A stretch of 64,000 nt of DNA from Nostoc sp. UHCC 0302. GTDB taxonomy: Bacteria; Cyanobacteriota; Cyanobacteriia; Cyanobacteriales; Nostocaceae. A model generated the notes under the pieces. It did no database searches. It was not told the origin of the DNA and saw nothing but the letters and a program-made list of their open reading frames with translations. A program made the translations under genes and the position numbers. This document shows, piece by piece, positions 7,320-15,263 of the stretch (position 1 is its first letter; each line of letters opens with the position of its first letter). The DNA is taken from NCBI RefSeq assembly GCF_038096175.1, contig NZ_CP151099.1:5806001-5870000 (forward strand). Reading direction: 5' to 3'.

Positions 7320-8891
7320 ATGAAAATTGATACGTCGCATACAGTGGATTCATCGACTTTGGTTCCACCATCTGTGAAAAAAAAGAATAAGAATCGTTGG
7401 CTACCTTGGCTACTCGCTATTTGCCTTGTGGGTGGAATTGGCTACGCCGTTTATTATCAACTAACCGTAGTTTCCCGTCAAGAAGCCAGACGCCGAGTGC
7501 TGACAAGACCTGTAGAAAGGCAGAACTTAACAATCACAGTTTCAGCTAACGGCACAGTCAAACCTGAGCGGTCAATCAACCTCAGCCCGAAAAATTCTGG
7601 CATCCTGAAATCACTGTTAGCGAAGGAAGGAGATAACGTCAAACAAGGGCAGATTGTAGCTTACATGGATGATTCTAATCTGCGAGGACAACTTGTTTCT
7701 GCTCAAGGACAATTGGCACAAGCCGAAGCGAATTTACAAAAAGCGATCGCAGGTAATCGTTCGCAAGAAATTGGTCAATCACAAGGAGCATTAGACGAAG
7801 CCGAAGCGAATTTGCAAAAAGCGATCGCAGGTAATCGCTCTCAAGATATTGGCCAAGCTCAAGCACAGTTACAAAACACCCAAGCTGCTCTGAGTAAAGC
7901 CGAAGATAATCTTACTCGCAATCAGCAACTTTACAACGCTGGTGGTATTTCTCTGCAAACCTTAAACCAAAGTCGTGCAGATCGTGATAGTGCCAAAGCC
8001 CAAGTGAATGCAGCACAGCAAGCACTAGCGTTGCAAAAGGCTGGATCACGTCCGGAAGACATCGAGCAAGCAAGAGCTGTGGTCAAGCAGAGACAGCAAG
8101 CCCTAGCACTTCTCAAAGCCGGAACGCGTAAAGAAGACATAGACGCAGCTCGCGCTCAGGTTACATCTGCTCGTGGTTCACTGCAAAACATCCAAGCCGA
8201 AATCAATGACACAGTAATTCGCGCACCTTTTGATGGTGTAGTAACCAAAAAGTACGCTGATCCAGGCGCTTTTGTGACACCCACAACTGCTAGTAGTGAA
8301 GTAGCTTCTTCTTCTTCTTCTTCAATTTTGGCTTTGGCTTCTACAAATGAAGTTGTAGCCAATTTAGCTGAAACAAATATTTCTAAAATCCGCCTTGGTC
8401 AACCAGTCACCATTAAAGCAGATGCCTATCCAGGAAAAACCTTTGAAGGTAAAGTTAGCCAAATCGCTGCTCAATCTGTAGTAGAGCAAAACGTTACCAG
8501 TTTTGAAGTCAAAGTTTCACTCTCAGACCCCGAAAGGTTACTGCGGTCAGGGATGAATGTGGCAGCAGATTTTAAAGCCGGTGAATTGAAAAATGTTTTA
8601 GTAGTACCAACAGCCGCAGTAGTGCGCCAAGAAAATGCTACAGGCGTGTTAGTTGCAAGAAATAATAATGACAGACCTTTATTTACTCGCATCGAAACTG
8701 GCGTCACAGTGGATAGGTTTACCGAAGTGAAATCTGGATTGACAGGAAACGAGAGAGTATTGCTGAGTTTCCCAGCAGGAACACGACCGCAATCATCACC
8801 ACGAGGAGGAGTTTTTCCTGGTGTAGGAGGAGGTGGTGGTCGTTCTCAAAGCCTAGATGGAGGCGGCCGTTCTGGCCGTGGTTCCCGTTAA
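7320..8891 (+). CDS. Periplasmic adaptor of ABC exporter (HlyD/MacA/DevB-like)
   Basis: 523 residues. One N-terminal membrane anchor (WLPWLLAICLVGGIGYAVYY, about 27-46), a biotinyl-lipoyl half (ERSINLSPKNSGILKSLL), a long coiled-coil hairpin (about 115-285) and the second lipoyl half NDTVIRAPFDGVVTKKYADP, then a beta-barrel domain and a Gly/Ser/Arg-rich tail. It bridges inner-membrane permease and TolC-like outer-membrane protein, both encoded just downstream. The hairpin holds a 26-residue tandem duplication. Serines near 325 are encoded by a TCT microsatellite. First gene of the operon adaptor-permease-(four-helix protein)-ATPase-TolC. Confidence 0.88.
   Translation: MKIDTSHTVDSSTLVPPSVKKKNKNRWLPWLLAICLVGGIGYAVYYQLTVVSRQEARRRVLTRPVERQNLTITVSANGTVKPERSINLSPKNSGILKSLLAKEGDNVKQGQIVAYMDDSNLRGQLVSAQGQLAQAEANLQKAIAGNRSQEIGQSQGALDEAEANLQKAIAGNRSQDIGQAQAQLQNTQAALSKAEDNLTRNQQLYNAGGISLQTLNQSRADRDSAKAQVNAAQQALALQKAGSRPEDIEQARAVVKQRQQALALLKAGTRKEDIDAARAQVTSARGSLQNIQAEINDTVIRAPFDGVVTKKYADPGAFVTPTTASSEVASSSSSSILALASTNEVVANLAETNISKIRLGQPVTIKADAYPGKTFEGKVSQIAAQSVVEQNVTSFEVKVSLSDPERLLRSGMNVAADFKAGELKNVLVVPTAAVVRQENATGVLVARNNNDRPLFTRIETGVTVDRFTEVKSGLTGNERVLLSFPAGTRPQSSPRGGVFPGVGGGGGRSQSLDGGGRSGRGSR
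7722..7877 (+). repeat. 78-bp tandem duplication in the adaptor coiled coil
   Basis: Two units starting at 7722 and 7800 both begin GCCGAAGCGAATTT and contain a HIP1 octamer and AATCG(T/C)TC. They encode AEANLQKAIAGNRSQ twice, lengthening the coiled-coil hairpin by 26 residues. Confidence 0.8.
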
Positions 8892-8926
8892 AGGTAAGCT
8901 GTGAGACATTTAATTTTTCATATTGG

Positions 8927-8974
8927 CAGCAGGGGAGCAGGGGAGCAGGGGAGGCAGGGGAAGCAGGGGAAGAA
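8927..8974 (+). repeat. Short tandem repeat GGGGAGCAG
   Basis: Five or so degenerate copies of a 9-base GGGGAGCAG-type unit between the adaptor and permease genes. Same family as 34972-35025 and the gyrA-type insert. Confidence 0.8.
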
Positions 8975-9034
8975 GTTTTTGACTCTTAACAAAACAAATT
9001 ATAGGTGCAACAGCTTAATTTAAAATACAACAAT

Positions 9035-10318
9035 ATGTTTAAGGGTTTTTTTAAGGGTTTTTACAAAGCTAAGAATACCCGCACAGTTTCGTTCTTAGAA
9101 ATCTTGTCAATGGCGGCAGAGACCCTGTGGAGTAACAAATTACGCACAGGATTAACTATGTTGGGCGTAATTATTGGTATTTCCTCAGTCATTGCCATTA
9201 CCTCTGTCGGTCAGGGCGTGCAAAAGGGCGTTGAGCAACAAATACAAGCCTTGGGTACAGATGTCTTGCAAGTTTTAGCAGGTGCGGCCAGAAATGGAAA
9301 CGTGCGCCAAGGAGTAGGTTCTAGCAGTACTTTGACCTGGGAAGATGCCAAAGCGATCGCTACACAAGCCCCATCTGCTCAGATGGTTTCTGCTTATCTA
9401 CAACGCACGGCACAAGTGGTTTATGGAGGACAGAACACTTCTACAACCATTTATGGTACAGATTTAAACTACCCAGAAGTCAGAAATACTCATCCTCAAC
9501 AAGGGAGATATTTTACTCAAGAAGAACTAGATACTGCTTCACAAGTTGCCATTCTTGGCCCGACAGTTCAAAACACACTCTTTGGACAGTCGGGCAATGT
9601 ATTAGGCGAAAAAATCAGAATTCAGGGCGAGGCTTATGAAGTGATTGGCATCATGGAATCTAAAGGTTCGCAAGGGCCGATGGATCGAGATGATCAAATT
9701 TTCATTCCTCTAACTAGTATGTCGAAGCGATTAGTTGGTAACAATGCTTTAACAGGCGTTTCTGTGAATGGGATTTTAGTCAAAGGTGCTAATCAACAGC
9801 AGTTAGAATCTGCTCAGTTTCAAGTAACTAATCTCTTACGCCTACGGCACAATATTTATCCGCCGCAAGCCGATGATTTCCGGCTAACCAACCAAGCTGA
9901 TATTGTTAGCACCTTCACCAATGTTGTGGGTTTATTTACAATCATGGTGGTAGCGATCGCTGGTATTTCTCTAGTTGTTGGGGGTATTGGGATTGCTAAT
10001 ATTATGCTGGTTTCCGTTGTGGAACGAACGCGAGAAATCGGCATTCGCAAAGCTGTAGGAGCGACCAATTCTGCAATCCTAAATCAATTTTTAGCCGAAG
10101 CGATCGTAATTTCCACTTTTGGTGGAGGGATTGGTATGGCGAGTGGTATATTAATTGCCTTTGCTGCTGCAACTATTTTTAAGTTTCCGTTTGTGATTTC
10201 TTTCTTATCGATTATTGCTGGTTTTGGACTCTCTTTAACCGTTGGCTTACTTGCTGGGGTAATTCCAGCACGCAACGCCGCTAAATTAGATCCAATTGCC
10301 GCTTTAAGAAGCGATTAA
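9035..10318 (+). CDS. ABC exporter permease (MacB/DevC, FtsX-like)
   Basis: 427 residues from the ATG at 9035; an in-frame GTG at 9005 would add 10 residues, but family members start close to the LEILSMAAETLWSNKLRTGL segment, so the later start is preferred. One N-terminal helix (TMLGVIIGISSVIAITSVG), a large periplasmic MacB-PCD domain, then three C-terminal helices with the conserved GGIGIANIMLVSVVERTREIGIRKAVGA motif region (seen from about 9984). It ends with the typical AAKLDPIAALRSD. Works with the ATPase at 10869 as a mechanotransmitting exporter for a lipid or peptide-type substrate; substrate unknown. Confidence 0.88.
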   Translation: MFKGFFKGFYKAKNTRTVSFLEILSMAAETLWSNKLRTGLTMLGVIIGISSVIAITSVGQGVQKGVEQQIQALGTDVLQVLAGAARNGNVRQGVGSSSTLTWEDAKAIATQAPSAQMVSAYLQRTAQVVYGGQNTSTTIYGTDLNYPEVRNTHPQQGRYFTQEELDTASQVAILGPTVQNTLFGQSGNVLGEKIRIQGEAYEVIGIMESKGSQGPMDRDDQIFIPLTSMSKRLVGNNALTGVSVNGILVKGANQQQLESAQFQVTNLLRLRHNIYPPQADDFRLTNQADIVSTFTNVVGLFTIMVVAIAGISLVVGGIGIANIMLVSVVERTREIGIRKAVGATNSAILNQFLAEAIVISTFGGGIGMASGILIAFAAATIFKFPFVISFLSIIAGFGLSLTVGLLAGVIPARNAAKLDPIAALRSD

Positions 10319-10321
10319 AAC

Positions 10322-10861
10322 AGTGCTGAGTGCAGAGTAATGAGTGCTGAGAGTTTGTTTAATCTTGAATGTTAATTTTTAAGTTGTGATTTGTCAATTT
10401 TAAGATTGGAGTTATCAATAAAATGAGTAAAGTTGAAAGGTTTGAAGATTTGATAGCTTGGCAAAAAGCAAGAATTTTAACTAAAGAGATTTATCTAATA
10501 ACTCAACAAGGTGGGTTTGCTAGAGACTTTGGGCTATCTGGACAAATACAAAGGGCAGCAGTTTCTATTATGTCTAACATTGCTGAAGGTTTTGAAAGAA
10601 CTCATTTAGGAGAATTTCATCAGTTTCTTGCTATAGCAAAATCATCTTGTGCAGAACTACGTTCTCAACTTTATGTAGCTTTGGATGTCGGCTACATTGA
10701 GCAAGTCAAGTTTAACCAACTCATAAATCAAGCAGAAGAAGTAGCCAAAATTATTGGCGGTCTTCGCATATCAGTTAGTAGACAAAAAAACCAAAATAAC
10801 TTAGCCTCCAACGCTAAATAAACTCTCATTACTCAGCACTCAGCACTCAGCACTCAGCACT
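10322..10861. mobile_element. Cassette bounded by inverted CAGCACT repeats carrying a four-helix-bundle gene
   Basis: Bases 10322-10344 and 10825-10847 are inverted copies of each other, 22 of 23 identical, built of the heptamer CAGCACT plus CTCATTACT. The right copy is extended by two more heptamers to 10861. Between them lies a single gene. The unit interrupts the permease-ATPase junction of an exporter operon. No transposase is present; mobility is inferred. Confidence 0.5.
10423..10821 (+). CDS. Four-helix-bundle protein (S23 / rRNA intervening-sequence protein family)
   Basis: 132 residues. The sequence follows the family pattern: [18 protein letters not shown] in helix 1, [21 protein letters not shown] in helix 2, then a helix with [18 protein letters not shown] and a fourth helix ending IIGGLRIS. 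Members were first found in intervening sequences of bacterial 23S rRNA and are related to the Avd protein of diversity-generating retroelements; a molecular role here is unknown. It has nothing obvious to do with export, and sits between inverted repeats inside the exporter operon, which suggests later insertion. Confidence 0.85.
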   Translation: MSKVERFEDLIAWQKARILTKEIYLITQQGGFARDFGLSGQIQRAAVSIMSNIAEGFERTHLGEFHQFLAIAKSSCAELRSQLYVALDVGYIEQVKFNQLINQAEEVAKIIGGLRISVSRQKNQNNLASNAK

Positions 10862-10868
10862 ACATAAT

Positions 10869-11540
10869 ATGGCAACAATGATTTGGATGGAATCCATTAC
10901 TAAAACTTACTATTTAGGAGAAGTTACTGTACCCATACTTAAGGGAATTCAACTCTCTATTGAAGAAGGGGAATATGTTGCCATTATGGGTACATCAGGT
11001 TCGGGTAAATCCACACTGATGAATATTGTGGGATGCTTGGATCGTCCGACAAGTGGAAACTATATTTTTGAAGGTAGAAACCTAACTACTTTTGATGACG
11101 ATGAATTAGCGTATGTACGCAACCAAAGAATAGGTTTTGTTTTTCAACAATTTAATTTGTTGGCGCGGGCGACAGCCTTAGAAAACGTGATGTTACCAAT
11201 GGTTTACGCCAACTTGCCCAAACCAAAACGCCGTCAAAGGGCATTAGAAGCTTTGGAAAGAGTAGGGTTAGGAGAGCGGATTGCTAACCGTCCCAGTCAA
11301 CTCTCAGGGGGACAACAACAACGGGTAGCAATTGCTCGCGCTTTGGTTAACAAACCTGCATTGGTTTTGGCAGACGAACCAACGGGAGCTTTAGACACTG
11401 AGACTTCTTACGAGGTGATGAAGTTGCTCACAGAACTAAATGACCAAGGAATCACAATTGTGATTGTGACTCATGAACCAGATATTGCTGCTCAAACTAA
11501 AAGGATTATCCGAGTTCAGGATGGTTTGATTGTAGGTTAA
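10869..11540 (+). CDS. ABC exporter ATPase (MacB/DevA/LolD-like)
   Basis: 223 residues, a complete nucleotide-binding domain: Walker [10 protein letters not shown] at 41-49, Q-loop FVFQQFNLL at about 90, signature LSGGQQQ at 145-151, Walker B LVLADE at 165-170 and H-loop VTHEP. The insertion after the Q-loop ([13 protein letters not shown]) is typical of the MacB/LolD group. It powers the permease at 9035. It is 62% or so alike by eye to the ATPase at 25848, which probably serves the second exporter. Confidence 0.9.
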   Translation: MATMIWMESITKTYYLGEVTVPILKGIQLSIEEGEYVAIMGTSGSGKSTLMNIVGCLDRPTSGNYIFEGRNLTTFDDDELAYVRNQRIGFVFQQFNLLARATALENVMLPMVYANLPKPKRRQRALEALERVGLGERIANRPSQLSGGQQQRVAIARALVNKPALVLADEPTGALDTETSYEVMKLLTELNDQGITIVIVTHEPDIAAQTKRIIRVQDGLIVG

Positions 11541-11560
11541 TTCGGTCAAACAGAAGAGGT

Positions 11561-11640
11561 CTAAGGGTATCGAGTGGATAAAAGGGGTGTAAGGGGTAAG
11601 GGTGTAGGGGAGGGGGAAAGAAAGGATGTAACAGTGTAGG
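11561..11640 (+). repeat. G-rich low-complexity repeat
   Basis: Degenerate units such as GGGGTGTAAGGGGTAAGGGTG between the ATPase and the TolC-like gene. It resembles the GGGGAGCAG repeats elsewhere. No coding potential. Confidence 0.6.
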
Positions 11641-11716
11641 GTTTAAAATCAGAACTGTAATTTTTGCTCGCATCCTCAAAGTTGCGGTGAAACTTGATTT
11701 ATTTAAGACATCAAAT

Positions 11717-13177
11717 ATGAATTTCAGCTTATTAGTGTATTCTACCCCAGCAACTGTGGCGCTCAGCTTTGCTGGTGCGCTAAGTGCGATCGCTTTTCTC
11801 ATCCCAACTTTAGTAGGGAGCGCAAGTGCAGCACCTCTCCCACAAACACAGAATCCTCCTGTAACAACGAGTAAAAACTCTGTGCAAGTTCCCAATTACC
11901 TCAATGCCAATCCGAATCCTCTACAATTCCCTACCAAGCCAGAGGAGGTGAGGATTCAGGGAACTGTGCCAATTACTTTAGCTCAGGCTTTAGAATTAGC
12001 AAAACGCAATAACCGTGATTTACAGGTAACAATATTACAACTAGAACGCAGTCGGAGTTCGCTACGAGAAGCTCAAGCAGCGTTGTTTCCTAATCTTAAC
12101 CTCAACAGTAGTGTGACTAACAGCGGTAATGGTTTTAGGAGCAGACCATCTCAGCCCACCACTTCTTTTAATGGTTCCGCGCAACTGGATTACAATCTCT
12201 ATACTTCCGGCAACCGAGAGGCTAGCATCCGAGCAGCTGAAGAACAAGTACGTGTACAGGAATTCACTGTTGAAACTCAGGCACAGACAATTAACTTGAA
12301 CACCACAACTCAATACTATGATTTGCAACAAGCAGATGAACAAGTACGAATTAATCAGTCTGCTGTAGAGAATGCTCAAGCTAGTCTGCGGGATACTCAA
12401 GCTCGCTTACAGGCTGGAGTCGGTACACGGTTTGATGTGTTACAAGCTCAGGTTAATTTAGCAAATGCTCAACAACAATTGAATAATGCTTTCTCACAAC
12501 AAGCAATTGCTCGTCGCCAGCTGGCAACCTTGTTAAGTTTGCCACAGTCGGTTAATATTACAGCGGCAGATCCTGTGCAATTAGCCGGTCTTTGGCAGCA
12601 AACTGTAGAAGAAAGTATTATCCAAGCTTTTCAAAATCGTCCAGAACTGCAACAGTTTTTAGCACAACGCAATATTTCTGAGCAACAGCGACGGCAGGCA
12701 CTTTCGCAGCTAGGGCCGCAAATTAGTTTGTCTGGTAATTATAATCTGCTAGACCAATATAACGATGGTGTAAGCGTTACTGACGGCTATTCTATAGGAC
12801 TTCAAGCAAGTCTCAATGTCTTTGATGGTGGAGCCGCTAGAGCGCGTGCAGATCAGTCAAGAGCAGATATTGCGATCGCTGAAACTCAATTTGCTACCCA
12901 GCGTGATCAAATTCGCTTTGACGTAGAACAATTTTATTCGCAGTTACAATCAAATCTGAATAATGTACAGACTTCTAGTGTGGCTTTAAATCAAGCTAGG
13001 GAAGCTCTGAATTTAGCTAGGCTGAGGTTCCAAGCTGGTGTAGGAACTCAAACAGAGGTAATTGATGCTGAAAATGCTCTGACACAGGCTGAAGGTAATA
13101 GAGTTTCAGCTATTTTGGATTACAATCGCGCTCTGGCTAATTTACAACGTTCTGTTACTACTAGGGCTTCACGCTAG
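11717..13177 (+). CDS. TolC-like outer membrane efflux protein
   Basis: 486 residues from the ATG at 11717; an in-frame GTG at 11687 is possible, but the ATG places the signal sequence (SFAGALSAIAFLIPTLVGSASA) nearer the N-terminus. A Pro/Asn-rich linker is followed by two outer membrane efflux (OEP) repeats, recognisable by LAQALELAKRNNRDLQV, RAAEEQVRVQEF, RLQAGVGTRFDVLQAQVNLA and, in the second repeat, RLRFQAGVGTQTEVIDAENAL. It should form the trimeric outer-membrane channel for the adaptor-permease-ATPase encoded upstream, and could also serve the second adaptor/permease pair, which has no TolC of its own here. Confidence 0.9.
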   Translation: MNFSLLVYSTPATVALSFAGALSAIAFLIPTLVGSASAAPLPQTQNPPVTTSKNSVQVPNYLNANPNPLQFPTKPEEVRIQGTVPITLAQALELAKRNNRDLQVTILQLERSRSSLREAQAALFPNLNLNSSVTNSGNGFRSRPSQPTTSFNGSAQLDYNLYTSGNREASIRAAEEQVRVQEFTVETQAQTINLNTTTQYYDLQQADEQVRINQSAVENAQASLRDTQARLQAGVGTRFDVLQAQVNLANAQQQLNNAFSQQAIARRQLATLLSLPQSVNITAADPVQLAGLWQQTVEESIIQAFQNRPELQQFLAQRNISEQQRRQALSQLGPQISLSGNYNLLDQYNDGVSVTDGYSIGLQASLNVFDGGAARARADQSRADIAIAETQFATQRDQIRFDVEQFYSQLQSNLNNVQTSSVALNQAREALNLARLRFQAGVGTQTEVIDAENALTQAEGNRVSAILDYNRALANLQRSVTTRASR

Positions 13178-13491
13178 ATTACACAAAGTCTTTCTGTTAA
13201 CCCCATCTAGTGCTAAAGGTGAAAACTGAAAGAGTGTAATTGCATAATGATATCATAGTAAATGTGTACTTAAGTATTGTTGAGAGCCTGGGGTTACATT
13301 AGTAGCAATTCGTGCTATGAGGCATAAGTACCATGACCAAAATCTGCAATTTTGAAATCGTTCTGGATAGTGTAAAAACGTGATTGCGTCGAGTATAGCC
13401 CCTCAAGGGGCGATCGCATTAACTTACTGGCGCAGGTGACAGGGTTGCAAAACGCCGCCCTGGATGTATCATTCTTACTTCTCCTCCCCTG

Positions 13492-13518
13492 CCTCGTTAA
13501 TTTTATCGAGGTGTTTTT
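13492..13518 (+). terminator. Weak hairpin with T-run
   Basis: CCTCG and CGAGG pair around a 10-base loop, followed by TGTTTTTA. It lies 310 bases past the TolC-like stop codon, so it may end that transcript. Short stem. Confidence 0.35.
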
Positions 13519-13702
13519 ATAGCTATTTAATATGCGTTTAAATTTAATATGTGTTTACTATGATGTCTATTGGAGTTACGAAAGGCGATCGCGTGACGCG
13601 GCAAAAGGCGTTATAAATCTTAGCACCTGCTCAACCAGATGATTTTATCAGAAAAAAGTATCTACGAAACGAAACAAAACAGAACCTAACGTAGAGTATC
13701 TA

Positions 13703-13798
13703 ATACCGTTTCACTTTAAGGTTGATATACATGGGCAAGCTCTTGAGGCAGGGGAAGCAAGAAAAGTGATGTGTATCAAGAATTTCGTGAAATGGTAT
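13703..13798. mobile_element. MITE-like element, ATACC(A/G)TTTCAC family, copy 1
   Basis: 96 bases starting ATACCGTTTCACTTTAAG and ending CGTGAAATGGTAT; the ends are imperfect inverted repeats sharing ATACCxTTTCAC and internal TTGATA/TATCAA. It is flanked by TA on the left and AA on the right. A second copy with different middle DNA is at 36097-36200. Confidence 0.55.
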
Positions 13799-13868
13799 AA
13801 CTCTGAGGCTCTATGCATTTTAATACCATTGCTATTTAAAACATTAGAACTAGATGAAAAGATATTAG

Positions 13869-15050
13869 ATGACAACAATGAAAGCTACTTTTCAAGGAAA
13901 CCAATCTTTAGTTCTCATTGTTGATGATGAAGTATTTAATCGGGAAGTACTACGGCTTTTCTTAGAGCAGGAAGGATATCGAATAGCGGAAGCCAAAAAT
14001 GGCATAGAGGCCTTAACTGCTTTTCATCAGCTGCATCCCGATTTAGTACTCCTTGACGCTATGATGCCAGGTATGGATGGGTTTGAGTGTTGCTCTTTGA
14101 TGCTGTCTGTTGAAGAAAGCAAATACACTCCAGTTTTAATGATTACAGTCCTTGAGGATAAAGAGTCAGTTGACCGTGCATTTAAAGTAGGCGCAACAGA
14201 TTATATGATCAAACCGATTCACTGGCCAGTTTTACGTCAACGGTTAAGATGCTTAATTCAGCAATCCCAGCTACATCGAAAATTCGAAGCCGCTAACCTA
14301 GAAGTGCAGCGATTGGCTACTGTAGCTACTATCGATTTCTTAACTCAAGTAGCTAACCGCCGATGGTTTGAAGAGTATCTTGACCAGCAATGGCGGCAAA
14401 TGGCACGGGAACGACAACCTCTTTCTTTAATGCTCTGCGATGTTGATTTTTTCAAATCTTACAACGATACTTATGGTCATTTAATGGGCGATCACGCTCT
14501 TATAGAAATTGCTAGAGCCATCAAAGATATGGTTCAACGTCCGGCTGATTTAGTTGCCCGTTTTGGTGGGGAAGAATTTGCGGTAATTTTAATTAATACA
14601 GATGCACTTGGTGCTACTTACATTGCACAGAAAATTACTGTTGCTTTACGAACACTGGCAATTCCTCATCGGAATTCACAAGTTAGTTCTTATGTAACCA
14701 TAAGTATTGGGTTAGCAACAATAATTCCTGAGCCTAATTCTGATTTTGAAGAAATAATCGCTGCCGCTGACCAAGCATTATATCAAGCAAAGGCAGCAGG
14801 ACGTGATCGCTTTATCCACAGTCAACTGCAAACTAAAAATCCAGAATTTAGGCACATTCTTGAAGTAGCAAAGCAGTTCGCCTTAGATGTGCAACAAGAT
14901 AGGAAGAAAGCCCAGCAGGTTATGCAAAAAGCCCAGCAGGTTAGAGCAGAAGCCCAGCAGGTTATGGAAAAAGCCCAGCAGGTTAGAGCAGAAGCCGAAC
15001 AGGTTATGAAGAAAACTCAACAGGTTAGGAAGAAACTTCAGCAGTTTTAA
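13869..15050 (+). CDS. Response regulator with GGDEF (diguanylate cyclase) domain
   Basis: 393 residues. Receiver domain with VDDE at 18-21 and phospho-acceptor D63 in LVLLDAMMPG, then a coiled linker and a GGDEF domain with active-site RFGGEEF and an intact inhibitory I-site RPAD five residues before it. It should make cyclic di-GMP, with product inhibition and phosphorylation control. The last 45 residues are a tandem heptad repeat (KAQQVMQ, KAQQVRA and so on) predicted to form a coiled coil, which is unusual for this architecture. No kinase gene is adjacent. Confidence 0.9.
   Translation: MTTMKATFQGNQSLVLIVDDEVFNREVLRLFLEQEGYRIAEAKNGIEALTAFHQLHPDLVLLDAMMPGMDGFECCSLMLSVEESKYTPVLMITVLEDKESVDRAFKVGATDYMIKPIHWPVLRQRLRCLIQQSQLHRKFEAANLEVQRLATVATIDFLTQVANRRWFEEYLDQQWRQMARERQPLSLMLCDVDFFKSYNDTYGHLMGDHALIEIARAIKDMVQRPADLVARFGGEEFAVILINTDALGATYIAQKITVALRTLAIPHRNSQVSSYVTISIGLATIIPEPNSDFEEIIAAADQALYQAKAAGRDRFIHSQLQTKNPEFRHILEVAKQFALDVQQDRKKAQQVMQKAQQVRAEAQQVMEKAQQVRAEAEQVMKKTQQVRKKLQQF
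14910..15047 (+). repeat. 21-bp tandem repeats encoding a C-terminal heptad coiled coil
   Basis: Seven units starting at 14910, 14931, 14952, 14973, 14994, 15015 and 15036, consensus GCCCAGCAGGTTA followed by 8 variable bases. Later units are more diverged. The frame keeps one heptad per unit. Confidence 0.85.
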
Positions 15051-15263
15051 TACAAGGTTTAGAACTACTTAAATCATTGCCTAACTCATAATAAAGTCAC
15101 CCATCCAGGTGTAGGCATACGGAAAAATTAACAGCTACTATGAAGGAAGATTAAGCAATTAGAAAGCTAATTATCTGTTTACTTAAGAGTTTATTAGTCA
15201 ATATTTAGCCTAGCCCTCAACTTTCAAACTACTCCCGCACAGCAATTTTGTAAGCTTCCGTAT

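Larger units (their letters stand above)
13178..13868. other. Intergenic region with repeats
   Basis: About 690 bases without a supported gene. It contains a weak hairpin with T-run (13492-13518), HIP1 octamers, and a MITE-like element at 13703-13798. Confidence 0.5.
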
